NCBI RefSeq assembly: GCF_014202825.1
Contig: NZ_JACHHP010000001.1
Location: 930,001-994,000 of the forward strand
Source: Chiayiivirga flava
GTDB taxonomy: Bacteria > Pseudomonadota > Gammaproteobacteria > Xanthomonadales > Xanthomonadaceae
DNA length: 64,000 bases
Direction of reading: 5' to 3'
Below the pieces are notes generated by a model that saw only the letters and a list, made by a program, of their open reading frames with translations, was not told where the DNA came from and made no database searches. This document shows, in pieces, positions 55,140-63,939 of this stretch (within the stretch, counting starts at the first letter, position 1; the number at the start of each line of letters is the position of its first letter). Made by a program: the position numbers and the translations under genes.

Positions 55140-56531
55140 CTACGGCGTGATCGCTTCGAAATGGTCCTTGAACAGCCGGCCATCGCTCAATCGCAGCAGG
55201 CCGAAATCGAGATGTTCGATCTGGCTGAGTACGTTGCCGATGAGCACGGTCGTCGTCCGCGGTGCCGTGCCTGCGACGACGATGCGACCTTCCTGCAGGA
55301 CGGCACCGGCGATCCGGGAAACAGGTTCGAGGACCACCGTACCCTGATCGCCGAACTCCGTGTCGACGTCACCGATTGCCTTCAGACGGGCGACAATCGG
55401 CGCCGCGGTGGGGCCACCAGCGACCACAACGATCTGCGCGTCATCGGCGAGGATGTCCTTGACGCTTGGCGAACATCCGCCGATCGCGGCGCAGGGGTCA
55501 TAGAGTTTGGGTACTCCGCCGTTGAACGAAGGTGACAGGGTGCCCGTCATCGCGTCGACCCGGAGCAAGGCCAGCCCCATCGCACCCGGGAGTTCCGCGA
55601 GCCCTGCGGCAAGGATGTCGCCGTCTGCAGTCATCGTGACGGCCTGCAGATACTCTTGCCCCAACTCGACCTGGTTGAATTTGAAACGCACCATGCCATC
55701 GCCGCTGAAGTTCGGGTCAGGCGCGCTGCTGTCCAAATCGAAGCGGGCAATGAATGCGTCGGTGTCGTTCGGTTCGATAACGATGTTGCCCACGATGATG
55801 AGGTCGCCGTCCGGGGTCAGAAGCGTGTCCCAGACAAATGCGTCGGCGGCAATCCCAAGCAACGAGACGAAACCATCTTGACCGAATGGCTGCAGTGCGC
55901 CATCGGACAGAGCAAGCCGCGACAGGACCGGCGTGGACATCCCGCCCGACCTGTCGTTCGCCACGACGAGCACCGAGCCGTCCGCGACGATGACATCCGG
56001 CGCCGGCCAGGAGACGCCCACATCGATGTTCCCGAGAATGACGCAACCGCTCGAGCCGAAACCGGCGATCAGATCGCCGTCGCCGGCGAACCGGCAGACG
56101 AAGGGGTTTCCTCCCTGCCCGATACCGCTGACGAGAAAACCACTCGTCAGCGGGAAGACGTTCATGTCCGGAAACGCCGGCTCCAGGACCATCGGCGTCG
56201 TGTGACATATCTTGCCTCGCGGGATGGCATTGGTGTCGAACCCGAAGCCGTTCTTGTCCAGCTGCCCGCTGGCTGTGAATCGCATGACACCGAGGCAGCG
56301 GTCGGCCGAATCTTCTACCATGCCGACGACGAGAAATCGGCCCAAGCCATCGACCGCCATCCCGCCGGCGCGGTCCTCGAGATCGCCGCCGATATCGAAG
56401 CCCTCCAGCTGCAGGCCTTCCACCCCTCCGTCGGAGCTCCAGAACGTCGGGTCGATCTGCCCGGCGGGCGGACCGGCGCATGCAAGTGCCGGACATGCGA
56501 AGAGCAGAGACGAGAGCAGGATTCGACGCAC
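55140..56531 (-). CDS. Secreted delta-60-repeat beta-propeller-like protein
   Basis: A 463-aa exported protein. Signal peptide about 1-19 (LLSSLLFACPALACA). The body is built from repeated blocks of the delta-60 type, each with a hydrophobic ...GxxxVxG... strand after an Asp-x-x-Phe-Gly pattern (IDPTFWSSDGG, FDLDSSAPDPNFSGDGMVRF, VDTEFGDQGTVVL). This suggests a propeller. The tail LSDGRLFKDHFEAITP resembles the end of the protease at 37387. The start is a GTG with GGAGGG upstream. Function unknown. A damaged copy lies 131 bp downstream. Confidence 0.8.
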   Translation of the reverse strand: MRRILLSSLLFACPALACAGPPAGQIDPTFWSSDGGVEGLQLEGFDIGGDLEDRAGGMAVDGLGRFLVVGMVEDSADRCLGVMRFTASGQLDKNGFGFDTNAIPRGKICHTTPMVLEPAFPDMNVFPLTSGFLVSGIGQGGNPFVCRFAGDGDLIAGFGSSGCVILGNIDVGVSWPAPDVIVADGSVLVVANDRSGGMSTPVLSRLALSDGALQPFGQDGFVSLLGIAADAFVWDTLLTPDGDLIIVGNIVIEPNDTDAFIARFDLDSSAPDPNFSGDGMVRFKFNQVELGQEYLQAVTMTADGDILAAGLAELPGAMGLALLRVDAMTGTLSPSFNGGVPKLYDPCAAIGGCSPSVKDILADDAQIVVVAGGPTAAPIVARLKAIGDVDTEFGDQGTVVLEPVSRIAGAVLQEGRIVVAGTAPRTTTVLIGNVLSQIEHLDFGLLRLSDGRLFKDHFEAITP

Positions 56532-56695
56532 GGCACCCTCCGAGATGGCCGGGCACAGGCCGACCTAATGCGGAGACCTACGCGAACCACCCCAGTCACG
56601 GATCAGGCCTGCAATCCAGCCCGTGCGTCCTGTGCGGGCCAAAATGATGGATTCAGCCCTCGTGCCGGGGGCAGGCAAGGACTTTCCGGCGGGAA

Positions 56696-57373
56696 TCAAC
56701 CCTGCGCCCGCTCCAGCAGCGGCCGGCGCGGTTTGCGTGGCAGGTGGCTGCGGAGGAATTCCATCTGATCGGCGAGGATGTTGCGGTTGGACAGGATCAG
56801 GTGCTCGACCCAGCTCGGCCGGTACGGCACCGCGAGCAGCGGCATGCCGGCCTGCAGCGGGGTGCGGCCGCCCTTGCGCACGTTGCAGTGCAGGCAGGCG
56901 GCCACGACGTTCTCCCACACGTCGCGTCCGCCGCGCGACACCGGCTGCACGTGGTCGCGGGTGAGCTGGTAGCGGCCGAACTGTTCGCCGCAGTACAGGC
57001 ATAGATGGCCGTCGCGCGCGAACAGCGCGGCGTTGGTGAGCGCCGGTGCCGGCTCCACCGCGCCCGGCCGGGCATGGCCGGTGGAGGCGACGATGGGATG
57101 CAGCTCCAGCGTGCTCTGCGCGCCGGTCAGGCGGTTCATGCCGCCGTGCAGGGTGATGCACGGGTCGCCGAGCGTCCATGCGACGGCGTCGCGCACGTAC
57201 AGGCAGGCAGCGTCCTGCCACGACATCCAGTCGAGGATGCGGCCACGCGAATCGAGCGAGAGAACCCGGGGCAAGGCCGTGGTGCCGCCGATGGAAACGA
57301 TGCCGGCGTCGCCGGTGGCGGGAGCGTGACTGCGACTCGACGGAGTGGACGCAAGCATGGGTACCCCGAGCAT
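56696..57373 (-). CDS. HNH endonuclease family protein
   Basis: A 225-aa protein. The HNH domain (about 120-180) has zinc knuckles CLYCGEQF and CLHCNVRKGG and the catalytic LTRDHVQPVSRGGRDVWENV. The N-terminal half (LSLDSRGRILDWMSWQDAAC) is typical of a widespread chromosomal group of HNH proteins that are not linked to phage. A cellular function is not established. A second ATG (57358) is in frame. There is no methylase or repressor next to it. Confidence 0.9.
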   Translation of the reverse strand: MLGVPMLASTPSSRSHAPATGDAGIVSIGGTTALPRVLSLDSRGRILDWMSWQDAACLYVRDAVAWTLGDPCITLHGGMNRLTGAQSTLELHPIVASTGHARPGAVEPAPALTNAALFARDGHLCLYCGEQFGRYQLTRDHVQPVSRGGRDVWENVVAACLHCNVRKGGRTPLQAGMPLLAVPYRPSWVEHLILSNRNILADQMEFLRSHLPRKPRRPLLERAQG

Positions 57374-57442
57374 AAACCATTCGCGGCCGCGTGGGTGGCG
57401 TGCGGCGGGCGGCGGCCCTGCCGCAAGGGTCCCAGCGCGGTG

Positions 57443-57931
57443 TTACAGCGGCTTGACCATGCGCAGCACGTCGATGCCGTAGCCGGCCTTCTCGTAGAAA
57501 CCGCGGGCGCGTTCGTTGCCCGGGAACACGTGCAGCTGCACCCGTTCGCAGCGATGCTCCTTGGCGAACCGTTCGGCGTACGCGAGCAGCGCCCGGCCGA
57601 TGCCCTGGCCGTCGCGACCGCGCGCCACCGCGATGTCCGAGACGTGGCAGTTCTGGTGCCCGGTAAAGCTGTCGGTGACCGTCTGCAGGTGCAGGAAGGC
57701 GATGCGTTCGCCGCTGGTGTCGTCCTCGGCCACGAACATGAAGCTGCCGGGCGGCTGTTCTTCCAGGTGCCGCAGCAGTTCGCGGCGCAATCCTTCGGTC
57801 ACCACGTTGCGGCGGCGCCATTTCGGCAGTTCGAAGTCCACGAAGCGTTCGATCAGTCCGAGGATGAAGGTGTCATCGTCGGCGTTGGCAGCGCGGACCA
57901 GAAGCTCGGTGTCGCCGGCTTGGATGTGCAT
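57443..57931 (-). CDS. GNAT-family N-acetyltransferase
   Basis: A 162-aa acetyltransferase: ELLVRAANADDDTFILGLIE at the N-terminus, the acetyl-CoA loop VARGRDGQGIGRALLAYAE (about residues 104-122) and GFYEKAGYGID near the C-terminus. HVSDIAVARG precedes the loop. It resembles spermidine/diamine-type GNATs in overall pattern but the substrate cannot be assigned. It stands alone on the minus strand between the HNH gene and family B repeats. Confidence 0.88.
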   Translation of the reverse strand: MHIQAGDTELLVRAANADDDTFILGLIERFVDFELPKWRRRNVVTEGLRRELLRHLEEQPPGSFMFVAEDDTSGERIAFLHLQTVTDSFTGHQNCHVSDIAVARGRDGQGIGRALLAYAERFAKEHRCERVQLHVFPGNERARGFYEKAGYGIDVLRMVKPL

Positions 57932-58047
57932 CGCGGTGGGGTGAAACCCGGGGAGGCCTCGGGCGATTATGCCGGGGTGTGGGGCAAAGGCAACTGGCGG
58001 TTAGCGCGCGAGGGTTGGCTTTTTGTGGTGGTGTGGCCGGGACGCCA

Positions 58048-58092
58048 CCCCCTTCCGGCTGCCGCCACCTTCCCCCGCTGCGCGGGAGAAGG
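58048..58092. repeat. Family B element, left arm of an inverted pair
   Basis: CCCCCTTCCGGCTGCCGCC, ACCTTCCCCCGC, TGC, GCGGGAGAAGG. Partner of 58263-58307; the loop is 170 bp. The 57932-58348 gap has no gene. Confidence 0.88.
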
Positions 58093-58262
58093 ATTCGGGA
58101 TGGGATCTCGTCGCAGGATGATGTCTCCTGCGCGCCTCCACACCTCTCCATGCCTCGCCGCCTCGACCTCGACCTCGACGCCTGGGAGCATGGACACATG
58201 CACAGTCTTCACGCCCGCACACCCTGCAGCGTACGTCGTTCGATGCCGCCCAACGAAGAGAT

Positions 58263-58307
58263 CCTTCTCCCGCGCAGCGGGGGAAGGTGGCGGCAGCCGG
58301 AAGGGGG
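58263..58307. repeat. Family B element, right arm of an inverted pair
   Basis: CCTTCTCCCGC, GCA, GCGGGGGAAGG, TGGCGGCAGCCGGAAGGGGG: reverse complement of 58048-58092 and near-identical to 46522-46565. Confidence 0.88.
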
Positions 58308-58348
58308 CGACTTCGCAGCCGCGCATCCACGCCGCCGACACCCGCACC

Positions 58349-60145
58349 TCAGCCGCCGACGAACGCCTCCTCGTCGATCGCCAGCAGCGTGGCCGGACCG
58401 CTGCGGATCGCCGCCGCGTGCGACAGCGTTCGCGGCAGGATGCGCTGGAAATAGAACCGCGCCGTGTCGCGCTTGGCCTGACGGAACGCCGCCGACGCGT
58501 TGCTGCGGTCGGCCGCGGCCACGCTTTTCGCCCACCAGAAGGCCAGCGTCACGTAGCCGGAATAGAACAGATAGTCGACGGCCGCCGCGCCCACTTCCTC
58601 GGCATCGCCCATCGTGCGCCGGCCGATCTCCAGCGTCAGCTGCTGCCAGTCCTGCGCCGCCTTCGCGAGCGGCGCGACGAACTCGGCCAGTTCGGCGTTC
58701 ATCGTCTCCTGCGTGCAGAACTCCACGATCATGCCGAGGAAGTGCTTCAGGCCCACGCCCTGGGTCTGGATCGTCTTGCGGCCGAGCAGATCCAGCGCCT
58801 GGATGCCGGTGGTGCCCTCGTAGATCGTGGTGATGCGCGCGTCGCGCGCGAGCTGCTCCATGCCCCATTCGGCGATGTAGCCGTGTCCGCCGAAACACTG
58901 CAGCGCGTGGTAGGTGGCCTCGATCGACCACTCGGTGAGGCAGGCCTTCACGATCGGCGTGAGGAACGACAGCAGCTCGTCGGCGTGCTTCTTCCGCTCG
59001 GCGTCCGTGCTGCGTTCGATCACGTCGACCAGCGAGGCGGCGTGCAGCGCGAGCGCGCGACCGCCTTCGGCAAAGGCCTTGCACGTGAGCAGCATGCGGC
59101 GGATGTCGGCGTGGACGATCAGCGGATCGGCCGGCTTGTCCGGCTGCTTCGCGCCGCCCAGCGAGCGACCCTGCAGGCGGTCGCGCGCATACGCCACGGC
59201 GTTCTGCAGCGCCCGGTCGATGAGCCCCAAGCCCTGGATGCCGACCGCGAGGCGCGCGGTGTTCATCATGGTGAACATCGCCGCGAGGCCGCGGTTCGGC
59301 TGTCCGATGAGATATCCGGCGGCGCCGTCGAAATGCATCACGCAGGTCGACGAACCGTGGATGCCCATCTTGTGTTCGATGCTGCCGCAGCGCACCGCAT
59401 TGCGCTCGCCGACGGCGCCGTCGCGCGCCACCTTGAACTTCGGCACGATGAACAGCGAGATGCCCTTCGTGCCCGGCGGTGCGTCCGGCAGGCGCGCCAG
59501 CACCAGGTGCACGATGTTGTCGGTGAGATCGTGCTCGCCGGCGGTGATGAAGATCTTGGTGCCTTCGATCGCGTGCGTGCCGTCGTCGCGCGGCACCGCC
59601 CGTGTCTTGAGCAGCCCGAGGTCTGAACCGCAGTGCGGTTCGGTCAGGCACATGGTGCCGGTCCAGCGGCCTTCGACGATGGGGCGCAGGAACACCTCGC
59701 GCTGCCACTCCTCGCCGTGGTGCTTGAGCGCCTCGGTGGCCCCGTGCGACAACAGCGGGTAGTTGCCCCAGCCCAGGTTCGCCGCGTCGATCATTTCCTT
59801 GAGCGCGGCGCCGAGGGTCTCGGGCAGGTGCTGGCCGCCGTACGCTTCGGGCGCGGTGAGTCCGGCCCAGCCGCCGTCGACGTAGTGTGCAAACGCCGCC
59901 TTGAAGCCTGCGGGCGTGCGCACCTCGCCGCTGTCCTTGTCGAAGGTGCAGCCCTCGCGGTCGCCGCTCTGGTTCAGGGGCGCGAGCACCTGCTCGGTGA
60001 ATTTCGCGCCTTCCTCGAGCACCGCGTCGATCAGTTCGCGATTGGCGACATCGCCGCCGGGCAGCGATGCGAACAGCGCCTCGGCGCCGAGCACGTCGTG
60101 AAGTGCGAAACGGATGTCGCGCAGCGGAGCGGTGTAGTTGTTCAT
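58349..60145 (-). CDS. Acyl-CoA dehydrogenase with C-terminal extension (DmdC-like)
   Basis: A 598-aa FAD enzyme. The core contains GWAGLTAPEAYGGQHLP, WTGTMCLTEPHCGSDLGLL (FAD/substrate loop), TKIFITAGEHDLTDNIVHLV and the catalytic-domain end YHALQCFGGHGYIAEWG, then RDARITTIYEGTTGIQALDL. A roughly 130-residue C-terminal domain (about 465-590) matches long-form acyl-CoA dehydrogenases annotated as 3-methylmercaptopropionyl-CoA dehydrogenase (DmdC)-like. It takes part in beta-oxidation or a related acyl-CoA oxidation. GAGGA lies before the ATG. Substrate unknown. Confidence 0.92.
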   Translation of the reverse strand: MNNYTAPLRDIRFALHDVLGAEALFASLPGGDVANRELIDAVLEEGAKFTEQVLAPLNQSGDREGCTFDKDSGEVRTPAGFKAAFAHYVDGGWAGLTAPEAYGGQHLPETLGAALKEMIDAANLGWGNYPLLSHGATEALKHHGEEWQREVFLRPIVEGRWTGTMCLTEPHCGSDLGLLKTRAVPRDDGTHAIEGTKIFITAGEHDLTDNIVHLVLARLPDAPPGTKGISLFIVPKFKVARDGAVGERNAVRCGSIEHKMGIHGSSTCVMHFDGAAGYLIGQPNRGLAAMFTMMNTARLAVGIQGLGLIDRALQNAVAYARDRLQGRSLGGAKQPDKPADPLIVHADIRRMLLTCKAFAEGGRALALHAASLVDVIERSTDAERKKHADELLSFLTPIVKACLTEWSIEATYHALQCFGGHGYIAEWGMEQLARDARITTIYEGTTGIQALDLLGRKTIQTQGVGLKHFLGMIVEFCTQETMNAELAEFVAPLAKAAQDWQQLTLEIGRRTMGDAEEVGAAAVDYLFYSGYVTLAFWWAKSVAAADRSNASAAFRQAKRDTARFYFQRILPRTLSHAAAIRSGPATLLAIDEEAFVGG

Positions 60146-60177
60146 CGGTGACGCGTTCCTCGCATGGACAGGGACGC

Positions 60178-60657
60178 TCAGCGCAGCACGCCGGACAGGC
60201 CGGGCACGGGCGTGAGCTGGCTCTCGTGGATGAAATCGTCGCGGCGGCGGTCGGGCTCGCTGCTGGCGATGTCGCCGGCCAGCGCGTAGCGCACGCTGCG
60301 GCGTGCATCGAGCGCGGCGCGCACCGCTGCCGTGGCGTCCGGCGACGGCGCGAGCGTGACGACGACGATTTCCACCGACTCGGGGCCGACCGTCAGATCC
60401 GGCGTCCCGCGGATCGCACCGGCCTCGTGACCGCCGATGCGCAACGCCGCATCGATCGACGCAAAACGCTGCGACACGTTGCTGAAATTCTGCAGGCGCA
60501 CGGCCAGCGACCACGTTCCATCCGGCAACACCGTCAGTTCCTGCACGCTGGCAGCCGGCGGAAACACGCGTTTACGCGGCCCGCCGCCGCCGCAGGCCGA
60601 CAGCAGCAGACCGCAGAGCAGCAGACAGGACACAGACAGAACGAGACGACGCGCCAT
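60178..60657 (-). CDS. Predicted lipoprotein, LEA14-like/FxLYD-like
   Basis: A 159-aa exported protein. Signal peptide with lipobox LLSAC (cysteine about residue 22; CGLLLSACGGGG). The mature part forms a beta-rich domain: WSLAVRLQNFSNVSQRFASI, then IVVVTLAP. This resembles LEA14/FxLYD-type domains of outer-membrane or periplasmic lipoproteins. Function unknown. It starts 32 bp downstream of the acyl-CoA dehydrogenase stop on the opposite reading order, i.e. upstream of it in transcription terms. Confidence 0.72.
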   Translation of the reverse strand: MARRLVLSVSCLLLCGLLLSACGGGGPRKRVFPPAASVQELTVLPDGTWSLAVRLQNFSNVSQRFASIDAALRIGGHEAGAIRGTPDLTVGPESVEIVVVTLAPSPDATAAVRAALDARRSVRYALAGDIASSEPDRRRDDFIHESQLTPVPGLSGVLR

Positions 60658-60799
60658 GGGCCATTCCGATGCGTATGGTCGAGCGCGGAATGATAGCCCG
60701 ATTGTCGCGTGGCCCGGAGGACGCACCGCGCCGGCGGCCACTGGTACGGGATTTGCTCCATCAGGCACCGCACCGCATCCCACGCCATGGAGGACACGA

Positions 60800-61069
60800 A
60801 TGAAGACACGGATCTCGCGACGCGGCACATGGCACGCCGGACGCTGGACGGCGCACGCCCGCTGGCGCGAGGATTCGCGGCTGCTGATCGTGGAGCGCGT
60901 GGAGGTCTGGCTGGCCGACGGGCGCCTGCTCGGGCGCGTGCGTGACTGCATCGCGCTGGCCGACATGCGCGCGATCGATCGGCTCGCGCGCCTGCACGCG
61001 GAGGCGATGCTGCGCAACTCGTCCGCCATCGTGCACGACAGCGGGGCGACCTGCTTGCAGGCTGCCTGA
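60800..61069 (+). CDS. Small basic protein of unknown function
   Basis: An 89-aa protein (MKTRISRRGTWHAGRWTAHA, then WREDSRLLIVERVEVWLADGRLLGRVRDC). The strong GGAGG site is 6 nt before the ATG, which supports expression. No signal peptide or clear domain; two cysteines near residues 51 and 85. It precedes the YihY-like gene by 122 bp. I do not recognise the family. Confidence 0.55.
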   Translation: MKTRISRRGTWHAGRWTAHARWREDSRLLIVERVEVWLADGRLLGRVRDCIALADMRAIDRLARLHAEAMLRNSSAIVHDSGATCLQAA

Positions 61070-61191
61070 CGGCCGCCTGCCGAGCGCGGGATTTGCTGCT
61101 CCCATGCCGGTGCGAAGCGAGGGCGCCGCGCAGCGGGACCCCGGCGCCGACGACCGCCACCTGCGCCGGAGGCTGCCGGCCGGAGACCCCC

Positions 61192-62049
61192 ATGCCAGCA
61201 CCGATCGCGACCGACCCGACACCCCGCCCGGCCCTGCGCCTGCTCGCCGACGAGGCGCGCGCCTTCTGGGACAGCGATCCGCTGACGCTGGCGGCGTCGA
61301 TCGCGTTCTACACCTCGCTGTCGTTCGCACCGGTCATCGTGCTGGCACTGTGGATCCTCGGCGGCCTGAATCCGGGCCAGGAAGACGTGCTGATCGACCA
61401 GTTGCGCCTGGCGCTCGGCGCGCAGGTGGCGTCGGCCGCGCAGGTGGTGGTCGACAACGCCGACGCGTCGGTCTACGGCTTCACCACCGGCGGACTCGTC
61501 GCACTCGGCGCACTGCTGGTCTCGGCCACCACGGCGTTCGCGCAGCTGCAGGCGGCGATCAACCGCGTCTGGCATGTCGATCCGCCACCGCGCAACGCCG
61601 TCGTCGCGTGGCTGCGCAGCCGCGTGTTCTCGCTCGGCATGCTGGCCGCGATCGGCTTCCTGCTGATCGTGGCCCTGGTCCTGAGCGCGGTGCTCGCGCT
61701 CTTGCTCACGCGCGAGGGCACGGTGTGGATGGTGATCAACGAGGCGATCACGGTGCTGGTGCTGGCGGCCGCGTTCGCGGCGTTGTACCGCTTCGTGCCG
61801 GACGCAACGCCGCCGTGGCGCGGCGCGCTGTGGGGCGGCCTGGTCACGGCACTGCTGTTCGAGGCTGGAAAATGGGCGCTCGGCGCCTATCTGGGCACGA
61901 CCACCTCGGCCGACGCCTACGGCGGTGCAAGCACGCTCGTGCTGTTGCTGCTGTGGTCGTACTACAGCGCCCTGATCGTGCTGCTCGGCAGCGCGTGCGC
62001 ACATGCGATGCTGCGCTGGCAGCGCTGGGAACTGCACGCGCGCGGCTGA
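61192..62049 (+). CDS. YihY/BrkB-family membrane protein
   Basis: A 285-aa inner-membrane protein with six hydrophobic segments (about 32-53, 90-110, 135-160, 172-192, 205-225, 240-265). Family segments are DPLTLAASIAFYTSLSFAPV, FAQLQAAINRVWHV, YRFVPDATPPWRGALWGG and WSYYSALIVLLGSACAHAM. Earlier called ribonuclease BN in error; the true function is unknown. GGAG lies 8 nt before the ATG at 61192, preferred to a start 33 codons upstream. Confidence 0.92.
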   Translation: MPAPIATDPTPRPALRLLADEARAFWDSDPLTLAASIAFYTSLSFAPVIVLALWILGGLNPGQEDVLIDQLRLALGAQVASAAQVVVDNADASVYGFTTGGLVALGALLVSATTAFAQLQAAINRVWHVDPPPRNAVVAWLRSRVFSLGMLAAIGFLLIVALVLSAVLALLLTREGTVWMVINEAITVLVLAAAFAALYRFVPDATPPWRGALWGGLVTALLFEAGKWALGAYLGTTTSADAYGGASTLVLLLLWSYYSALIVLLGSACAHAMLRWQRWELHARG

Positions 62050-62107
62050 TCCGCGGCCGCTGCACGGCGCGACGGGTTCGCTTTGGCTTGGGGAAAGGCA
62101 CGGACGA

Positions 62108-62183
62108 TGGTGGCCGAGGACGGAATCGAACCGCCGACACGGGGATTTTCAATCCCCTGCTCTACCAACTGAGCTACTCGGCC
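62108..62183 (-). tRNA. tRNA-Phe (anticodon GAA)
   Basis: A 76-nt tRNA with encoded CCA. The acceptor stem is GGCCGAG / CTCGGCC with discriminator A. The D arm begins GCTCAGTTGGTAGAGC. The anticodon loop, read as TTGAAAA, gives GAA. The T arm contains the GGTTCGATTCC pattern. All stems pair. Confidence 0.97.
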
Positions 62184-62237
62184 ACGGGACCTGCTGCAAT
62201 CCGGCCCGCAGCCCCGCCATGCAGCGGGGAGCCCGTT

Positions 62238-62266
62238 ATTAAATCCGTTTCGCGGCAAGGCGTCAA
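62238..62266 (-). promoter_or_regulatory. Promoter of tRNA-Phe
   Basis: TTGACG (62266-62261), 17-nt spacer, TTTAAT (62243-62238), both 5 of 6 to consensus, followed by a GC-rich discriminator typical of stable RNA genes. The +1 should be near 62231, giving a leader of about 48 nt. Confidence 0.75.
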
Positions 62267-62446
62267 GGTCGCGCCCGGTGGTCGCTCGCGGCCGGCGTGG
62301 ACTCGCCGTCGATCGATGCGCTGAACAGTGCGGCAATGCGGCGCCCGTCCGGCGCGACGCGCGGGGCGCAGGCGGCGTCCTGACCGCATCCGGGCTCGAC
62401 GTGCACCCGAGCGCGTCGTACCGTCGTCCCATTCCAGGAGTGCCCC

Positions 62447-62875
62447 ATGGTCACCATGCCGATTCGAGCCATCCTCGTCGCGTCGCTGTTGTCGCTCGCC
62501 GCCTGCGCGACATCCGGTCCGGGCGGTGGACCGCGCGAGCGCGAGGCGGCGCAGCTGGAGCGATACCGCGCCTTCGCCGGCGCACCGGTCAAGGACTTCC
62601 ACTTCTGGAACCTCGACCGCTGGGAGGTGCTCGGCGAGGCCGACCTGGTGGTGTGGACCAATCCCCGCGACGCCTACCTGCTGCATGTGCAGCGTCCCTG
62701 CACCGGTCTCGATTTCGCCAACACTATCGCGCTGACGTCGACACAGCAGCGCGTGCACGCGCGTTTCGATGCGGTGCTGTTCGACAATCAACGTTGCCGC
62801 ATCGCCGAGATCCGTCCGGTGGACGGCCAGGCGGTGAAGGCGGCGCGCCGCGCGGAATCCGACGCCCAGCCGTAG
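62447..62875 (+). CDS. DUF6491-like predicted lipoprotein
   Basis: A 142-aa exported protein. Signal peptide with lipobox LSLAAC (cysteine about residue 20). The mature domain has FHFWNLDRWEVLGEADLVVW, two cysteines (RPCTGL, QRCRIAEI) that could form a disulfide, and a C-terminal RIAEIRPVDG. This matches a small family seen mainly in Xanthomonadales. CAGGAG lies 7 nt before the ATG. Function unknown. Confidence 0.8.
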   Translation: MVTMPIRAILVASLLSLAACATSGPGGGPREREAAQLERYRAFAGAPVKDFHFWNLDRWEVLGEADLVVWTNPRDAYLLHVQRPCTGLDFANTIALTSTQQRVHARFDAVLFDNQRCRIAEIRPVDGQAVKAARRAESDAQP

Positions 62876-62893
62876 ACGCGATGCCGCGCAGGC

Positions 62894-63478
62894 TCAGGCG
62901 GGACGCAGGCGCGCGAGCAGCAGCTCGCCGCCGCCGTCGAGAATCAGGCGTTCGCCCCGGCCGTCGTTGTCGATGTGCAGGCTGTCGCCGAGGTCCAGCG
63001 CCTCGATGTCGGGACGATCCTTCACCCGCGCGCGGCCGGCGAGCACGTGCACCAGCCACTGCACGCCGCGCTCGGGCAGGAACACCATCGGGCCAACGAG
63101 CGGACGGTGCAGGAGTTCGGCCGCGACGCGACCGCGCCGCCAGATGAGGTTGAAGTCGTGCGTCGGGCCGTCGGCGAGCGTGCAGGTGGCCGCGTCCTCG
63201 CCGCGAAAGGCGATGGACCCGTGCGGCGGATTGAGCGCGACCTCGCGCCCGTCCTCGAAGCGCAGCCGCATGCCGTTGCCGCGCACGAGCACCAGCACGC
63301 GGTCGCAGCCCGGAAATGCGGAAAAGTCGCAGTCCGCGTCGATCTCGGCGATGGAAACGCGCCAGTCGTAGTCGTCGCGGTCCGGCACGCGCAGGATCTC
63401 CCGGGTCCAGCCCCGGTCGTTCTTCCAGCGCATGCGCCGGTAGTCGTGCGCCGGCAGCCGGGTGATGCGCACGGTCAC
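62894..63478 (-). CDS. HutD-family protein
   Basis: A 194-aa cupin-fold protein (HutD/Ves): RMRWKNDRGWTREILRVP at the N-terminus, DYDWRVSIAEIDADCDFSAFP, CDRVLVLVRGNGMRL and GPTHDFNLIWRRGRV. HutD is linked to histidine utilisation in Pseudomonas, but no hut genes are nearby and the family also occurs alone. The GTG start overlaps the stop of the SET-domain gene (GTGA), so the two are coupled. Confidence 0.88.
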   Translation of the reverse strand: MTVRITRLPAHDYRRMRWKNDRGWTREILRVPDRDDYDWRVSIAEIDADCDFSAFPGCDRVLVLVRGNGMRLRFEDGREVALNPPHGSIAFRGEDAATCTLADGPTHDFNLIWRRGRVAAELLHRPLVGPMVFLPERGVQWLVHVLAGRARVKDRPDIEALDLGDSLHIDNDGRGERLILDGGGELLLARLRPA

Positions 63479-63939
63479 AGCCCCTGCAGCGCGGCCAGTG
63501 CACGCGTGGAACGCGCCAGGCTTTCCTGCCAGCTCCAACCGACGATGGGCTCGCCGCTGACGCCGTCGCGGAAACTCTCTTCCTGGCCTTCGGCGAGCAG
63601 GTGCCGGTAGTCGATGGTGAGTTCGTCGCCTGCGGCAAGATCGCGCGCGGCAAACACGAATCCCAGGTGCAGCAGGCCGGTCGGTTCGAACGCGTGGTTG
63701 ATGCAGCACTCGTCGGGCCATTCCGGAAACGAGGTGAAGCGGTCCTCGAACCAGCGCGCGCTGGCGGCGAGGGCCGCGTCCTGGTCGGGCAGCGCGAGCA
63801 GTTCGTCCCAGCGGTACACGCGCGGGATGGCGTCGGGCGCCACGACGATGCGGCCGCGCGCCACCGGCTCGTCGAGAAAGACGCCGCGGCCGGCGCCTGC
63901 GATGGTCGATGCGTCGATGCGATAGCGTGACAGGAACAT
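63475..63939 (-). CDS. SET-domain protein (predicted lysine methyltransferase)
   Basis: A 154-aa compact SET domain: GRGVFLDEPVARGRIV at the start (about 17-32), CINHAFEPTGLLHLGFVFAA (the N-H-x5-N-like cofactor region), and DELTIDYRHL (the catalytic tyrosine motif). SET enzymes transfer methyl groups from SAM to protein lysines; bacterial substrates are mostly unknown. It is upstream of and overlaps hutD. The ATG at 63939 has CAGGA nearby. The last 61 bp of the window show nothing else. Confidence 0.85.
   Translation of the reverse strand: MFLSRYRIDASTIAGAGRGVFLDEPVARGRIVVAPDAIPRVYRWDELLALPDQDAALAASARWFEDRFTSFPEWPDECCINHAFEPTGLLHLGFVFAARDLAAGDELTIDYRHLLAEGQEESFRDGVSGEPIVGWSWQESLARSTRALAALQGL

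Noticed and set aside
56696..57373. HNH gene as a mobile homing endonuclease or part of a defence island
   Set aside because: No intron, intein, methylase or phage gene nearby; the family occurs as a solitary chromosomal gene.
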